Assembly (NCBI GenBank): GCA_965246995.1
Contig: OZ252008.1
Span: 3,968,001-4,032,000 of the forward strand
Reading direction: 5' to 3'
Length of the DNA: 64,000 nucleotides
Source of the DNA: VXRJ01 sp965246995
GTDB lineage: Bacteria; Acidobacteriota; Vicinamibacteria; Vicinamibacterales; UBA8438
Under the pieces are notes generated by a model. That model had not been told where the DNA came from. It did no database searches and worked only from the letters and a program-made list of their open reading frames with translations. The translations under genes were made by a program, and so were the position numbers. Shown here one piece after another: positions 31,201 through 39,252 of this stretch (position 1 is its first letter; every line of letters starts with the position of its first letter).

Positions 31201-32047
31201 AGGCGGCATCATCGGCACACTCGTCGTTGCTCTGGCGCTTGCGCTGGCCGCTCCGGCGGCGGCGCAGGAACGGTGGAACCGCGGTCAGAACGTCCAGCCC
31301 GTCTTCGAGGGCTGGGAGCGGAATACCGACGGCTCGTTCACGATGGTGTTCGGCTACCTCAACCGGAACTACGAGGAGCAGCCGATCATCCAGGTCGGGC
31401 CGAACAACAACTTCTCGCCGGGCGGCGAGGATCGCGGCCAGCCGACCCACTTCTACAACCGCCGCCAGCAGTTCGTCTTCGGGGTACGGATGCCGGCCGA
31501 CTGGGGAGAGCAGGATCTGGTCTGGTCCGTCACGCACAACGGCAGGACCGACTACGCCTACGGCCACCTCTGGCCGGTCTGGGAGATCGATGGCGGCGTC
31601 ATGCGGCTGAACCGGGGGGCCGGCACGGCCCAGGGCTACGGGGACAACCAGCGTCCGTTCATCCGGCTCGACGGGAATGATTCGCTGGAAGTGACGCTTC
31701 CGGACACGCTGGAGGTAGCGGTCATCGTGGGCGACGATGGCATTCCGCCGCCGAACCCGCGCCTCGCGGAGCGAAATGCGCGCCGCGGCCCGAAGTCGCA
31801 GGCGGTGATCGACCCGCGCCGGGCGGCGACGACCGGCCTGGCCGTCACTTGGGTCCATTGGCGCGGCCCGGGCGAAGTGACCTTCGATCCCCAGGTGCCG
31901 GAGATCGGTGAAGGGGGCCGCGCGGTGACCCGCGTGAGCTTCAGCGAGCCCGGAAACTACGTCCTCCAGGCGGTGGCGGACGACACCGTCTTCACGTCGC
32001 CGATCAACATCTCGGTGACGGTTCACCCGCCGGCGTCGGCGCCCTAG
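31193..32047 (+). CDS. YEGW-family secreted protein, long form (coupled to paralog 3)
   Basis: A 284-residue exported protein starting inside the end of the cytochrome-PHM gene. Signal peptide VVALALALAAPAAAQ. The family block reads VQPVFEGWERNTDGSFTMVF, GYLNRNYEEQPIIQVGPNNN and DRGQPTHFYNRRQQFVFGV, then WSVTHNGRTDYAYGHLWPV and a C-terminal Ig-like domain (VTWVHWRGPGEVTF, FSEPGNYVLQAVADD). The best-preserved member here. Likely a periplasmic or surface partner of the copper protein; no enzymatic motif is visible. Confidence 0.75.
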   Translation: MSRGGIIGTLVVALALALAAPAAAQERWNRGQNVQPVFEGWERNTDGSFTMVFGYLNRNYEEQPIIQVGPNNNFSPGGEDRGQPTHFYNRRQQFVFGVRMPADWGEQDLVWSVTHNGRTDYAYGHLWPVWEIDGGVMRLNRGAGTAQGYGDNQRPFIRLDGNDSLEVTLPDTLEVAVIVGDDGIPPPNPRLAERNARRGPKSQAVIDPRRAATTGLAVTWVHWRGPGEVTFDPQVPEIGEGGRAVTRVSFSEPGNYVLQAVADDTVFTSPINISVTVHPPASAP

Positions 32048-32073
32048 CGCAGCCCGGCGGCAGGGAGCGCAAA

Positions 32074-33531
32074 ATGCGAATGCCGACTGTCGTCTTGCTC
32101 GTGGCTGCTGCCTTCGTGGCGGGATGCGCGGGTGGGACCGCGGAAGACACACCCGCCGCCGAGGCGGATGCACCGATCGCCATCGCCGACACCCCGACGC
32201 AAGCCCGGGCGGCTGACGGGTCGTACATCTCCTGGCGCGAGCACATCATCGACGACCTGGAGGTCGGCGGCGTCGCCATTGGGGGCAGCGACGGCCTCGA
32301 GATGGCGGATCTCGATCAGGACGGCCACCTCGACATCGTCTCGGTCCACGAGTCCGACGTCACCTACGACGGCGTGCCGGACGGCCATGTCCGAATCGCG
32401 TACGGGTCGGCCGATCCCGACGCCTGGGACCTCTATACGCTGGCCGAGGGGGAGGAGGCGGGCGCCGCGGAAGACGTTGCGATCGCCGACATGAACGGTG
32501 ATGGCTATCCCGATGTGGTCGTTGCCTGCGAGCTCGCGCACCTCATCTATTTCCAGAATCCGGGCGCGGCGGGGCGTGGCGAGCGCTGGGAACGGGTGAT
32601 CCCGTCCGGCACGCGCGACCGCGGGTCGTACATCCGGGGCTTCCTCGCCGACCTCGATGCGGATGGACGTCCCGAGGTGTTGGCGGCGAACAAGGGGGGC
32701 CAGAACCCGCCGCGCGGCACGACCGAGACACACCCCATCTCCTGGTTCGCGATCCCGGACGATCCGCTCGACGGCGATGCGTGGGTGGAACACGAACTGG
32801 CGCGCGTCATCGTCCCGATCAATTCGCAGCCGTTCGACCTGGATCAGGATGGCGATGTGGACGTGATCGGCGGCTCCCGGATGGAGCAGCGGATTCTCTG
32901 GTTCGAGAACGTCACGGCCGACGGCGGCCCGATCGCGTTCGAGGAGCATCGGATCGACATCACGCCCGAGGCGGTCGTGACCGGCTTCAACATGGACTAC
33001 GCCGACCTGAGCGGCGACGGCCTGATCGACATCGCGATCCGGGATAACCAGCGGGGCGTGGTCTGGCTGGAGCAGCCATCGGACGGCGCAACGTCGGGCG
33101 AGCCGTGGCGGGCGCACGAGATCGGCGACCTCCTGCCCGACCGGCTCGTCGGCCTTATCCTGACCGACATCAACGGCAACGGCCGGCTCGATCTCTTTTC
33201 CGGCGCCTACAGCGGGGATCCGCGCGACAACGACATCGTGGACCCGGCGCCCGACCACCGCGCGGGACGGTTGAGCTGGTTCGAGCAGGGAGACGACCCG
33301 GCCGGCGATTGGGTCCGCCACGACGTCTCGCGGCGGATCCGCGGGATGTTCGACAAGTTCATCGCCCGCGACATGGACGGCGACGGCGACGTCGACTTCG
33401 TCGGCACCCGCGGCAACTCCATCCCGTACGATGGCGTCTTCTGGCTGGAGCAGGTCCGCTCCGACGAACCGCTTCCCGCCTTCGATCAGGCGCGCGAGAC
33501 GGAGAGCCGCCAGTTGCCGCTGCCGGAGTAG
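32074..33531 (+). CDS. FG-GAP/VCBS-repeat lipoprotein
   Basis: A 485-residue lipoprotein with lipobox FVAGC at Cys18. The mature chain has repeated calcium-type loops of FG-GAP/VCBS propellers: DLDQDGHLDI, DMNGDGYPDV, DLDADGRPEV, DLDQDGDVDV, DLSGDGLIDI, DINGNGRLDL and DMDGDGDVDF. It begins 26 bp after the YEGW gene and probably ends the same operon. Such propellers often bind partners or surfaces; no catalytic site is seen. Confidence 0.85.
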   Translation: MRMPTVVLLVAAAFVAGCAGGTAEDTPAAEADAPIAIADTPTQARAADGSYISWREHIIDDLEVGGVAIGGSDGLEMADLDQDGHLDIVSVHESDVTYDGVPDGHVRIAYGSADPDAWDLYTLAEGEEAGAAEDVAIADMNGDGYPDVVVACELAHLIYFQNPGAAGRGERWERVIPSGTRDRGSYIRGFLADLDADGRPEVLAANKGGQNPPRGTTETHPISWFAIPDDPLDGDAWVEHELARVIVPINSQPFDLDQDGDVDVIGGSRMEQRILWFENVTADGGPIAFEEHRIDITPEAVVTGFNMDYADLSGDGLIDIAIRDNQRGVVWLEQPSDGATSGEPWRAHEIGDLLPDRLVGLILTDINGNGRLDLFSGAYSGDPRDNDIVDPAPDHRAGRLSWFEQGDDPAGDWVRHDVSRRIRGMFDKFIARDMDGDGDVDFVGTRGNSIPYDGVFWLEQVRSDEPLPAFDQARETESRQLPLPE

Positions 33532-33613
33532 GCGGTACGGGCCCGGCGCGCAGGCTGGCCGCTGTCGTGGTTGCCGCGGCGCGGCCCCACCCCCGGTCGC
33601 TATACTTCGTCGC

Positions 33614-34189
33614 GTGCCCGATCCCGACACCAACGACGCCCCCGTACTGATCGTTTCCTGTTCACTCAACGCCTCCAGCCGGTCGCACCTCCTGGCGCTC
33701 GCCGCGGCCGCTGCGCTCGACGCGGCCGGCACGCCGCACGAGCTGGTCGATCTCCGCGAGTGGGACCTGCCGATCTGCGATGGCGCCACCTGCTACGAGC
33801 ACGCCTCGATCGGTCCCATTACCGGGAAGGTGGCGGGCGCCGCCGCGGTGCTGATCGCCGCGCCGGTCTACAACTACGATCTGAATGCGGCCGCCAAGAA
33901 CCTGGTGGAACTGACGGGCGCGGCATGGGCGGAGAAACCGGTCGGCTTCCTCTGCGCGGCCGGTAGCCAGCGAGCCTACATGGCGCCGATCGGGCTGGCC
34001 AACAGCCTGATGTTCGATTTCCGGTGCTACATCATCCCGCGCTACGTCTACGCGGCGCGCGATGACTTCACGGCGTCGCATGCGCCGACGCCGCAGCTGT
34101 CCCGCCGGATCGAGCAATTGGTCCGCGCCACCGTCGACCTGTCGGCCGCGCTCTACTGGGTGCGGGCGCGCGCGGCGCACGGAGCGTAG
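33614..34189 (+). CDS. NAD(P)H-dependent FMN reductase family flavoprotein
   Basis: The frame is best started at GTG 33614 (VPDPDTNDAPVLIVSC), 191 residues. It has the flavodoxin-like FMN-binding start LIVSCSLNASSRS (phosphate loop) and the second motif AAPVYNYDLNAAAKNLVELTG, both diagnostic of FMN_red proteins (SsuE/azoreductase group). It would reduce flavin or quinone-like compounds in the cytoplasm. It lies 42 bp before the acyl-CoA dehydrogenase, same strand. Confidence 0.85.
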   Translation: MPDPDTNDAPVLIVSCSLNASSRSHLLALAAAAALDAAGTPHELVDLREWDLPICDGATCYEHASIGPITGKVAGAAAVLIAAPVYNYDLNAAAKNLVELTGAAWAEKPVGFLCAAGSQRAYMAPIGLANSLMFDFRCYIIPRYVYAARDDFTASHAPTPQLSRRIEQLVRATVDLSAALYWVRARAAHGA

Positions 34190-34231
34190 GCCGTGGCTCG
34201 GTCCATTTCGCCACCGTCGTCGCCCTCCCGC

Positions 34232-35383
34232 ATGGCGGACTTCGACCTGACGCCGGAGCAGCGCCAGGTGCGCGCGGCGGTCCGCGAGTTCGCCGAACGG
34301 GAAATCCTTCCCTTCGTCGAGGAACACGAGCGCGAGGCGCGCTACCCGTCCGAGCTGATCCGGAAACTGGTTCCGCTCGGTTACCTGGCGCCGGTGCTGC
34401 CGGAGCGGTACGGCGGCGGCGGCTCGGACGTGGTCACCTACGGCCTGGTCTGCGAGGAACTGGCGCGCGTCGACTGGGTGGTCGCCTCCGTCGTCTCGGT
34501 CACCAATTCCCTCGTCGCCGGATCCATCGTGCGGTTCGGCACGCCGGCCCAGCAGGAATACTGGCTCCCCGGCATCTGCGACGGTTCGATTCTCACCTCC
34601 GCCTGCCTGACCGAGCCGGACGGCGGGAGCGACCTCGCGGCGGTGCGAACCCGGGCGACGCGGACCGGCAGCGGCTGGTCGATCAGCGGCGCGAAGGTGT
34701 TCATATCGCACGCCGCGCATGCCGGCCTGCTGCTCGTCGCGGCGACCGTCGATCCGGCGCGGCGTCACCGCGGCGTCACCGTCTTCCTGGTCGACCCGTC
34801 GACCCCCGGGGTCACGATCACGGACCTGCCGATGCGGACGCTCCGGCGCGACAACCTGGCGGAGATCCACTTCGATGGCGCGGAAGTGCCGGACGAGGCG
34901 GTGCTCGGCGAGGTAGGCGGCGGGTTTCCGATCCTGGGCGCCGCCCTCGACATGGGCCGCTTCTCGGTGGCGGCTCGCTGCATTGGCCAGGCGCAGCGGG
35001 CCATCGATCTGAGCGTTCCCTACGCGGCCGAGCGCGAGGCGTTCGGCCAACCGATCGGCCAGTTCCAGATGATTCAGCAGAAGATCGCCGACATGTGCGT
35101 CCGGACCGAGGCGGCGCGCGCGCTGGTGTACCGCCTGGGCCGGATGAAGGACGACGGCGTCGAGCGCTGTTCCCTCGAAGCATCGATGGCGAAGCTGGCC
35201 GCGAGCGAGGCGGCTACCGCCAACGCGCTCGACGCGATTCAGATCCACGGCGGCTACGGCTTCTCGTCGGACTACGAGGTGGGCCGGCTGCTGCTCGAAG
35301 CGAAGACACTCGAGATAGGCGAAGGAACGAGCGAGCTCCATCGGAAGTTGATCGCGGAGCACGCCCTCGGCATGCGAGGCTGA
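34232..35383 (+). CDS. acyl-CoA dehydrogenase (canonical C-terminal Glu)
   Basis: From ATG 34232 (MADFDLTPEQRQVRAAV) the product has 383 residues; a GTG start at 34193 is also open. Family markers: LTEPDGGSDLAAVRTRA, WSISGAKVFISHA, and DAIQIHGGYGFSSDYEVGRL. The catalytic base lies in LEIGEGTSELHRK, the usual position near the C-terminus. It is an FAD enzyme that introduces the alpha-beta double bond in a CoA thioester and passes electrons to ETF. The substrate cannot be fixed from sequence. Confidence 0.92.
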   Translation: MADFDLTPEQRQVRAAVREFAEREILPFVEEHEREARYPSELIRKLVPLGYLAPVLPERYGGGGSDVVTYGLVCEELARVDWVVASVVSVTNSLVAGSIVRFGTPAQQEYWLPGICDGSILTSACLTEPDGGSDLAAVRTRATRTGSGWSISGAKVFISHAAHAGLLLVAATVDPARRHRGVTVFLVDPSTPGVTITDLPMRTLRRDNLAEIHFDGAEVPDEAVLGEVGGGFPILGAALDMGRFSVAARCIGQAQRAIDLSVPYAAEREAFGQPIGQFQMIQQKIADMCVRTEAARALVYRLGRMKDDGVERCSLEASMAKLAASEAATANALDAIQIHGGYGFSSDYEVGRLLLEAKTLEIGEGTSELHRKLIAEHALGMRG

Positions 35384-35452
35384 ACCTCGCGCTTCCCATT
35401 TGCGTATCAATTGACAGTGGGCGGGAACGAACACCCGCGTAGGAGGACGCGG

Positions 35453-35827
35453 GTGCGGCTGCGACGAGTGGCACGACTGGCGCTGTTCGGCGTCATTGCG
35501 CTCGTTCTGTTGGTGGCGGGTGGTGTCGCGCTGGCGCCGTACCTGCTCTCGCAGTTCGTGGCCTTCGTAACCGCTGCCGCCTCCGGGTTCGCTGGGCTGG
35601 TCCAGGCGTTCGAGGAGGGAATGGGCTTCTGGGAGGTGGGTGTGTCAGCCATCAGGACCATCGGATCGGCAATGACGTCGCCCAACGTGGTAGGCGTGAT
35701 CGTCGCATTCGAACTGTTTGGTCTCGCCGCGCTCTATGGCCTCGACCGGATGCTCTCGTCCGAACGGCGGGGTGACGAGATGGATGATGGGGACAGCGGT
35801 CCGGATGAGGCCGAGGAGCAGAAATGA
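35453..35827 (+). CDS. small membrane protein upstream of bactofilin-like gene
   Basis: An AGGAGG six bases before GTG 35453 fixes the start; the 124-residue product begins with an Arg-rich n-region and one long hydrophobic helix (LALFGVIALVLLVAGGVALA), then a second (VVGVIVAFELFGLAALYGL) and an acidic tail. I do not recognise a family. It overlaps the start of the next gene by 4 bp (ATGA), so the two are coupled and probably act together in the membrane. Confidence 0.7.
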   Translation: MRLRRVARLALFGVIALVLLVAGGVALAPYLLSQFVAFVTAAASGFAGLVQAFEEGMGFWEVGVSAIRTIGSAMTSPNVVGVIVAFELFGLAALYGLDRMLSSERRGDEMDDGDSGPDEAEEQK

Positions 35828-36981
35828 TGGTCGCCAATCGACACACGCCGGTGCTCGCGATGTTCTTCGTGACGGCCGCTGCCCTCACCGGGCCCGCCGC
35901 CGCCAATGCCTGGCAGCCGGACCGGGACGAGCGCCAGACCTCCGGGCGGCAGGACATCGTCCGCTTCGGCAGCCCGGTGACGGTCGACCGCAGCGGGCGG
36001 ATCGACGGTGACGTCGTGGTGTTCGGCGCACCGATCACGATCAACGGCGAGGTGATCCGCGATGTCGTTGCGATCGGCGGGAGCCTCGTCCTCCGAGGTG
36101 AAGTGCGGGGAGATGTCGTTGTGATCGGCGGCACGGCGCGCCTCGGGCCGCAGGCCGTCGTCGGCGGTAACGTTACGATGGTCGGGGGCGAACTGCGGAG
36201 AGCGCCAGGTTCCACGGTGCAGGGTGGCGTGACCTTCACCGACCTGGGCGGCTTCGACTTCAGTCTGGCCTCACTGAGGCCCGATATCTGGCCATTCGAG
36301 TCGAGCCGGACGTGGATGGCGCGGACGTGGGATCTGGCGGGGACGCTGGTGCGGGTGGTCTTCATCGCGCTGCTGGCGTCCATCGTCTTTCTCCTGACGC
36401 GCGGGATGGTCCAGCGGGTGGCCGACCGCGCGCTGGCGGAGCCGCTCAAGTCGGGCCTGGTCGGTTTCCTGGCGCAGATGCTCTTCGTCCCGGTGGCCAT
36501 CCTGACGGTCGTGCTGCTGGCGATTTCCCTCATCGGGATCCCGCTGTTGCTGTTCACGCCGTTCGTGCTGCTGGCGCTGGCCTTCGTGTGGCTTGTCGGC
36601 TTCACCGGCGTCGCCCTGGGGATCGGCCACCGGGCGCGCAACAGGATGGGATCGATGGGACCTGCCACCTACACCGCGGTGTGGGCCGGCGTCGTGCTGC
36701 TGGTGGTGCCGACGATCCTGGGTCAGACGCTGGAGGTCGCGGGCGGACTGTTTCGGGCGTTCGGCCTGATGTTCCTCCTGACCGGCGTGCTGGTCGAGTA
36801 TGCGGCCTGGACGGCCGGTCTGGGCGCCCTGATCCTGAACGGTCTGAATGCGCCGGTGTCGCGGAAGCCGCAGGCGCCGCCGCCGGCGGCAACGCCGGAG
36901 TCGGGGTCACCCCCGCCCGTGGCGCCGCCGCAACCGCCGGAGTCCCCGGCGCCGCCTGCCGCCCCCGCTCCGGACGCGTAG
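35824..36981 (+). CDS. bactofilin-like polymer-forming domain with C-terminal membrane segments
   Basis: A 385-residue protein with a signal segment (LTGPAAANA), then right-handed beta-helix repeats of the bactofilin type at about 45-140: GRIDGDVVVFGAPITINGEV, RDVVAIGGSLVLRGEVRGDV, VVIGGTARLGPQAVVGGNV. After these come four to five hydrophobic helices (VVFIALLASIVFLL, MLFVPVAILTVVLLAISLI) and a Pro/Ala-rich tail. Proteins of this layout are common in acidobacteria and probably form membrane-attached assemblies. Coupled to the small membrane gene before it. A strong hairpin follows its stop. Confidence 0.82.
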   Translation: MMVANRHTPVLAMFFVTAAALTGPAAANAWQPDRDERQTSGRQDIVRFGSPVTVDRSGRIDGDVVVFGAPITINGEVIRDVVAIGGSLVLRGEVRGDVVVIGGTARLGPQAVVGGNVTMVGGELRRAPGSTVQGGVTFTDLGGFDFSLASLRPDIWPFESSRTWMARTWDLAGTLVRVVFIALLASIVFLLTRGMVQRVADRALAEPLKSGLVGFLAQMLFVPVAILTVVLLAISLIGIPLLLFTPFVLLALAFVWLVGFTGVALGIGHRARNRMGSMGPATYTAVWAGVVLLVVPTILGQTLEVAGGLFRAFGLMFLLTGVLVEYAAWTAGLGALILNGLNAPVSRKPQAPPPAATPESGSPPPVAPPQPPESPAPPAAPAPDA

Positions 36982-36996
36982 CGGTCTGCGGTGAAA

Positions 36997-37029
36997 CCCC
37001 GCCTCGCCCGGGGGTGTGGCGAGGCGGGG
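36997..37029 (+). terminator. strong GC hairpin after the bactofilin-like gene
   Basis: CCCCGCCTCGCC and GGCGAGGCGGGG pair over 12 bp with a 9-base loop, 15 bp after the stop codon. There is no T-tract, but in a high-GC genome such hairpins often end transcription. The bases just before it (GGTGAAACCCCGC) happen to match a MITE end. Confidence 0.6.
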
Positions 37030-37075
37030 GGGATCTGCAGATCGTGCGCGGCCGGACTGGGATAGCATCACTCGC

Positions 37076-38182
37076 ATGGGGATGCCATCCATTTCGACCC
37101 GCGTTGCGGCCGTTTCCTTGCTTGTCTGCCTGCTCGCTACTGCGGCCGCAGTAGCGACCGTTACGGCGGCCGCCGCGGCCCAGGACGCGCCTCGCTACGA
37201 ACTCGATCGCGACTGGCCGCAACTGCCGCTGGGGGACCAGTGGATCACCGGCGGCCTGGGCGGCATGTGTGTCGACAGCCGCGATCATGTCTGGGTGCTG
37301 AACCGGCAGAACATCGTCGCCGCCGACCTGGACGGCGCGCGCCCGGCGCCGCTCGTCATCGAGTTCGACCCCGCCGGCAAGGTGGTCGGATCGTGGGGCG
37401 ACCCGGAGCGGATCGGGGACCGGTTGCACGACTGCCATGTCGACCGGGACGGCCACGTCTGGATTGTCGCGGCCGGCACCGGCGTCCTGCAGCAGTACTC
37501 GGCCGCCGGCGAGTTGCTCCAGCAGATCGGCGAGGCGGGCAAGTACGACTCGTCCGACGGGACGCGCGAGGGGCGTCCGCTCAACTCCGACCGGGCGCAG
37601 TTCTTCCTCCCCGCGAGCGTCGACATCGATCCGGAAACCGGCGAGATCTATGTGGCGGACGGCGAACTGACCGGCGGCAACTTCCGCATCGCGGTCCTCG
37701 ACCGCGACGGGACGTTCCTCCGGCAATGGCCGCTTCACCGCGCGCCGGGCGAGACGATTACGCCGCTGCCGCACTGCCTGCGGGTGTCGAACGACGGTCT
37801 CGTATACGTCTGCGACCGGCAGGCGGACCGCATCCAGGTCTTCGATAGCCGGGGCGTGTTCCAGCGGAACATCGACTTGCCGTTCACACCGGTGACGCCG
37901 CGCACGGCCGATCGGAGCGGAACGCGCGGCACCGCGGTCGTTCTCGACTTCTCGCCCGACCCGGAACAGCGCTGGATCTTCGTCCTGAACCAGAACCGCG
38001 TGCGGGTGGACGTCGTCGACCGCCAGCGGGGAGAGGTGGTGACCAGTTTCGGCGGCGGTCCCGGCCGCTATCCGGGCCAGTTCACGCTGCCGCACGGCAT
38101 CGGCGTCGACTCGAACGGGAACGTCTACGTGGCGGAACAGGAAGGGCGGCGCATTCAGCGCTTCACACCGGTAGGGCGTTGA
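37076..38182 (+). CDS. secreted NHL-repeat six-bladed beta-propeller (PAL-like)
   Basis: ATG 37076 gives 368 residues with a long alanine-rich signal peptide (cleavage near AAAAAQ). NHL-type blades are clear: GLGGMCVDSRDHVWVLN, LHDCHVDRDGHVWIVAAG, PASVDIDPETGEIYVADGE, PHCLRVSNDGLVYVCDRQ, DRIQVFDSRGVFQ and LPHGIGVDSNGNVYVAEQEG. The blade layout resembles the amidating-lyase (PAL) half of peptidylglycine amidating enzymes, but Ca/Zn ligands cannot be assigned by eye. The presence of PHM-like proteins nearby makes the similarity worth noting. A lone gene between a terminator hairpin and a convergent gene. Confidence 0.78.
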   Translation: MGMPSISTRVAAVSLLVCLLATAAAVATVTAAAAAQDAPRYELDRDWPQLPLGDQWITGGLGGMCVDSRDHVWVLNRQNIVAADLDGARPAPLVIEFDPAGKVVGSWGDPERIGDRLHDCHVDRDGHVWIVAAGTGVLQQYSAAGELLQQIGEAGKYDSSDGTREGRPLNSDRAQFFLPASVDIDPETGEIYVADGELTGGNFRIAVLDRDGTFLRQWPLHRAPGETITPLPHCLRVSNDGLVYVCDRQADRIQVFDSRGVFQRNIDLPFTPVTPRTADRSGTRGTAVVLDFSPDPEQRWIFVLNQNRVRVDVVDRQRGEVVTSFGGGPGRYPGQFTLPHGIGVDSNGNVYVAEQEGRRIQRFTPVGR

Positions 38183-38192
38183 ATCCCGCGCG

Positions 38193-38753
38193 CTATTCGA
38201 TCCGGAGCGTTTCCAGCAGCGTGCTGAAACGGTCTTCCCACGTCCGCACGGTCTGCTCGGGTCCGGTCAGCTTGAAGAAGTACGGACCGGCCGGCGTTTC
38301 CACGACCGCCGCCTTCAGCCGGTAGCCCGGCTTGTGGTAACGCATGCGGGAGCCGGGGCGGACCTCGGCCGCGTAGATCCCGGACACGTCGAGCTGCGTG
38401 ACGGCGAGCGTGCCCACCATGAAGTTGGTGGTGGTTGCCACGTCCGCGGACGGACTGCCGTCTGCTTGCAGCATCTGGTTCGTCCACCGCTCCAGGTTGG
38501 CTTCGACGTCGCCCCCGCCTCCACCGAAGTAGAAGATGGTCAGCTCGCCATCCTCGACATCCCCCTCTGCTCTCGGCAGCGTGAACTGCGCGAGGCGCAT
38601 CGGCGAGGAGACGGCCTCCGCGATCCACTCATCGGGTGGATCGAAGGCGAGCGTGCCCTCCTGCGCCGCGACGCCCCGGCCGAGGCTGGCTACGGTCGCC
38701 AGTGTGAGCAGCGCCACTACGGTGGCCGGTCTTCGGGTCGGCCAAAATCGCAC
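38193..38753 (-). CDS. exported hypothetical protein, PsbP/DUF1795-like fold possible
   Basis: The frame is open from 38834, but the signal peptide (RRPATVVALLTLATVASLG) fits best with a start at GTG 38753; the exact start is uncertain. The mature ~155 residues begin LAFDPPDEWIAEAVSSPMRL, followed by YFGGGGGDVEANLERWTNQM and end FSTLLETLRIE, a pattern of small alpha/beta stress or photosystem-PsbP-like proteins (WI, then W..QF, then F..ML.S.). Function unknown. Divergent from the YjbQ gene. Confidence 0.6.
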   Translation of the reverse strand: MRFWPTRRPATVVALLTLATVASLGRGVAAQEGTLAFDPPDEWIAEAVSSPMRLAQFTLPRAEGDVEDGELTIFYFGGGGGDVEANLERWTNQMLQADGSPSADVATTTNFMVGTLAVTQLDVSGIYAAEVRPGSRMRYHKPGYRLKAAVVETPAGPYFFKLTGPEQTVRTWEDRFSTLLETLRIE

Positions 38754-38832
38754 GGTCCCGTGCCGTCTCCGCACACCCGAATTGTAAACCGCTATGGGAC
38801 GGCCGTTACAATGGCCCGTTTCCACGGCAGCC

Positions 38833-39249
38833 ATGGTTCAGACCATCACGCACGATCTGCGGACCTCAGGGCAGGGCGAGATGCGCGACCTCTCGGAGGT
38901 GGTGGCGTCGGCCGTGGCCGCGTCCGGCCTGTCGGACGGCATCGTGACCGTCTGCGTCATCGGCTCGACCGCCGCCGTAACCACGATCGAGTTCGAACCG
39001 GGCGCGGTCGCCGACTTCGACCGCCTGCTCGAGCAGATCGCGCCGCGTGCCGGTGCTTACGCGCACCATGAACGGTGGGGCGACGACAACGGGTCGAGCC
39101 ACGTTCGGGCGGCGATGATCGGACCGTCGCTCACGCTGCCGTTCACCAACGGTCAGGTGCGTCTCGGCACGTGGCAGCAGATCGTCCTGGCGGAATTCGA
39201 TACGCGCCCGCGGGACCGGCAGGTGGTGGTGCAGGTGGTGGGAGAATAG
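38833..39249 (+). CDS. YjbQ/UPF0047 family protein
   Basis: From ATG 38833 the product has 138 residues, the normal size of the YjbQ family (secondary thiamine-phosphate synthase). Family motifs are present: GIVTVCVIGSTAAVTTIEFE, YAHHERWGDDNGSSHVRAAM with the His and Asp/Asn residues of the metal-binding pocket, IGPSLTLPFTNGQVRLGTWQ and QQIVLAEFDTRPRDRQVVVQ. Members show low thiamine-phosphate synthase activity; the main physiological role is not settled. Four bases separate it from the M16 peptidase gene. Confidence 0.92.
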   Translation: MVQTITHDLRTSGQGEMRDLSEVVASAVAASGLSDGIVTVCVIGSTAAVTTIEFEPGAVADFDRLLEQIAPRAGAYAHHERWGDDNGSSHVRAAMIGPSLTLPFTNGQVRLGTWQQIVLAEFDTRPRDRQVVVQVVGE

Positions 39250-39252
39250 CCC

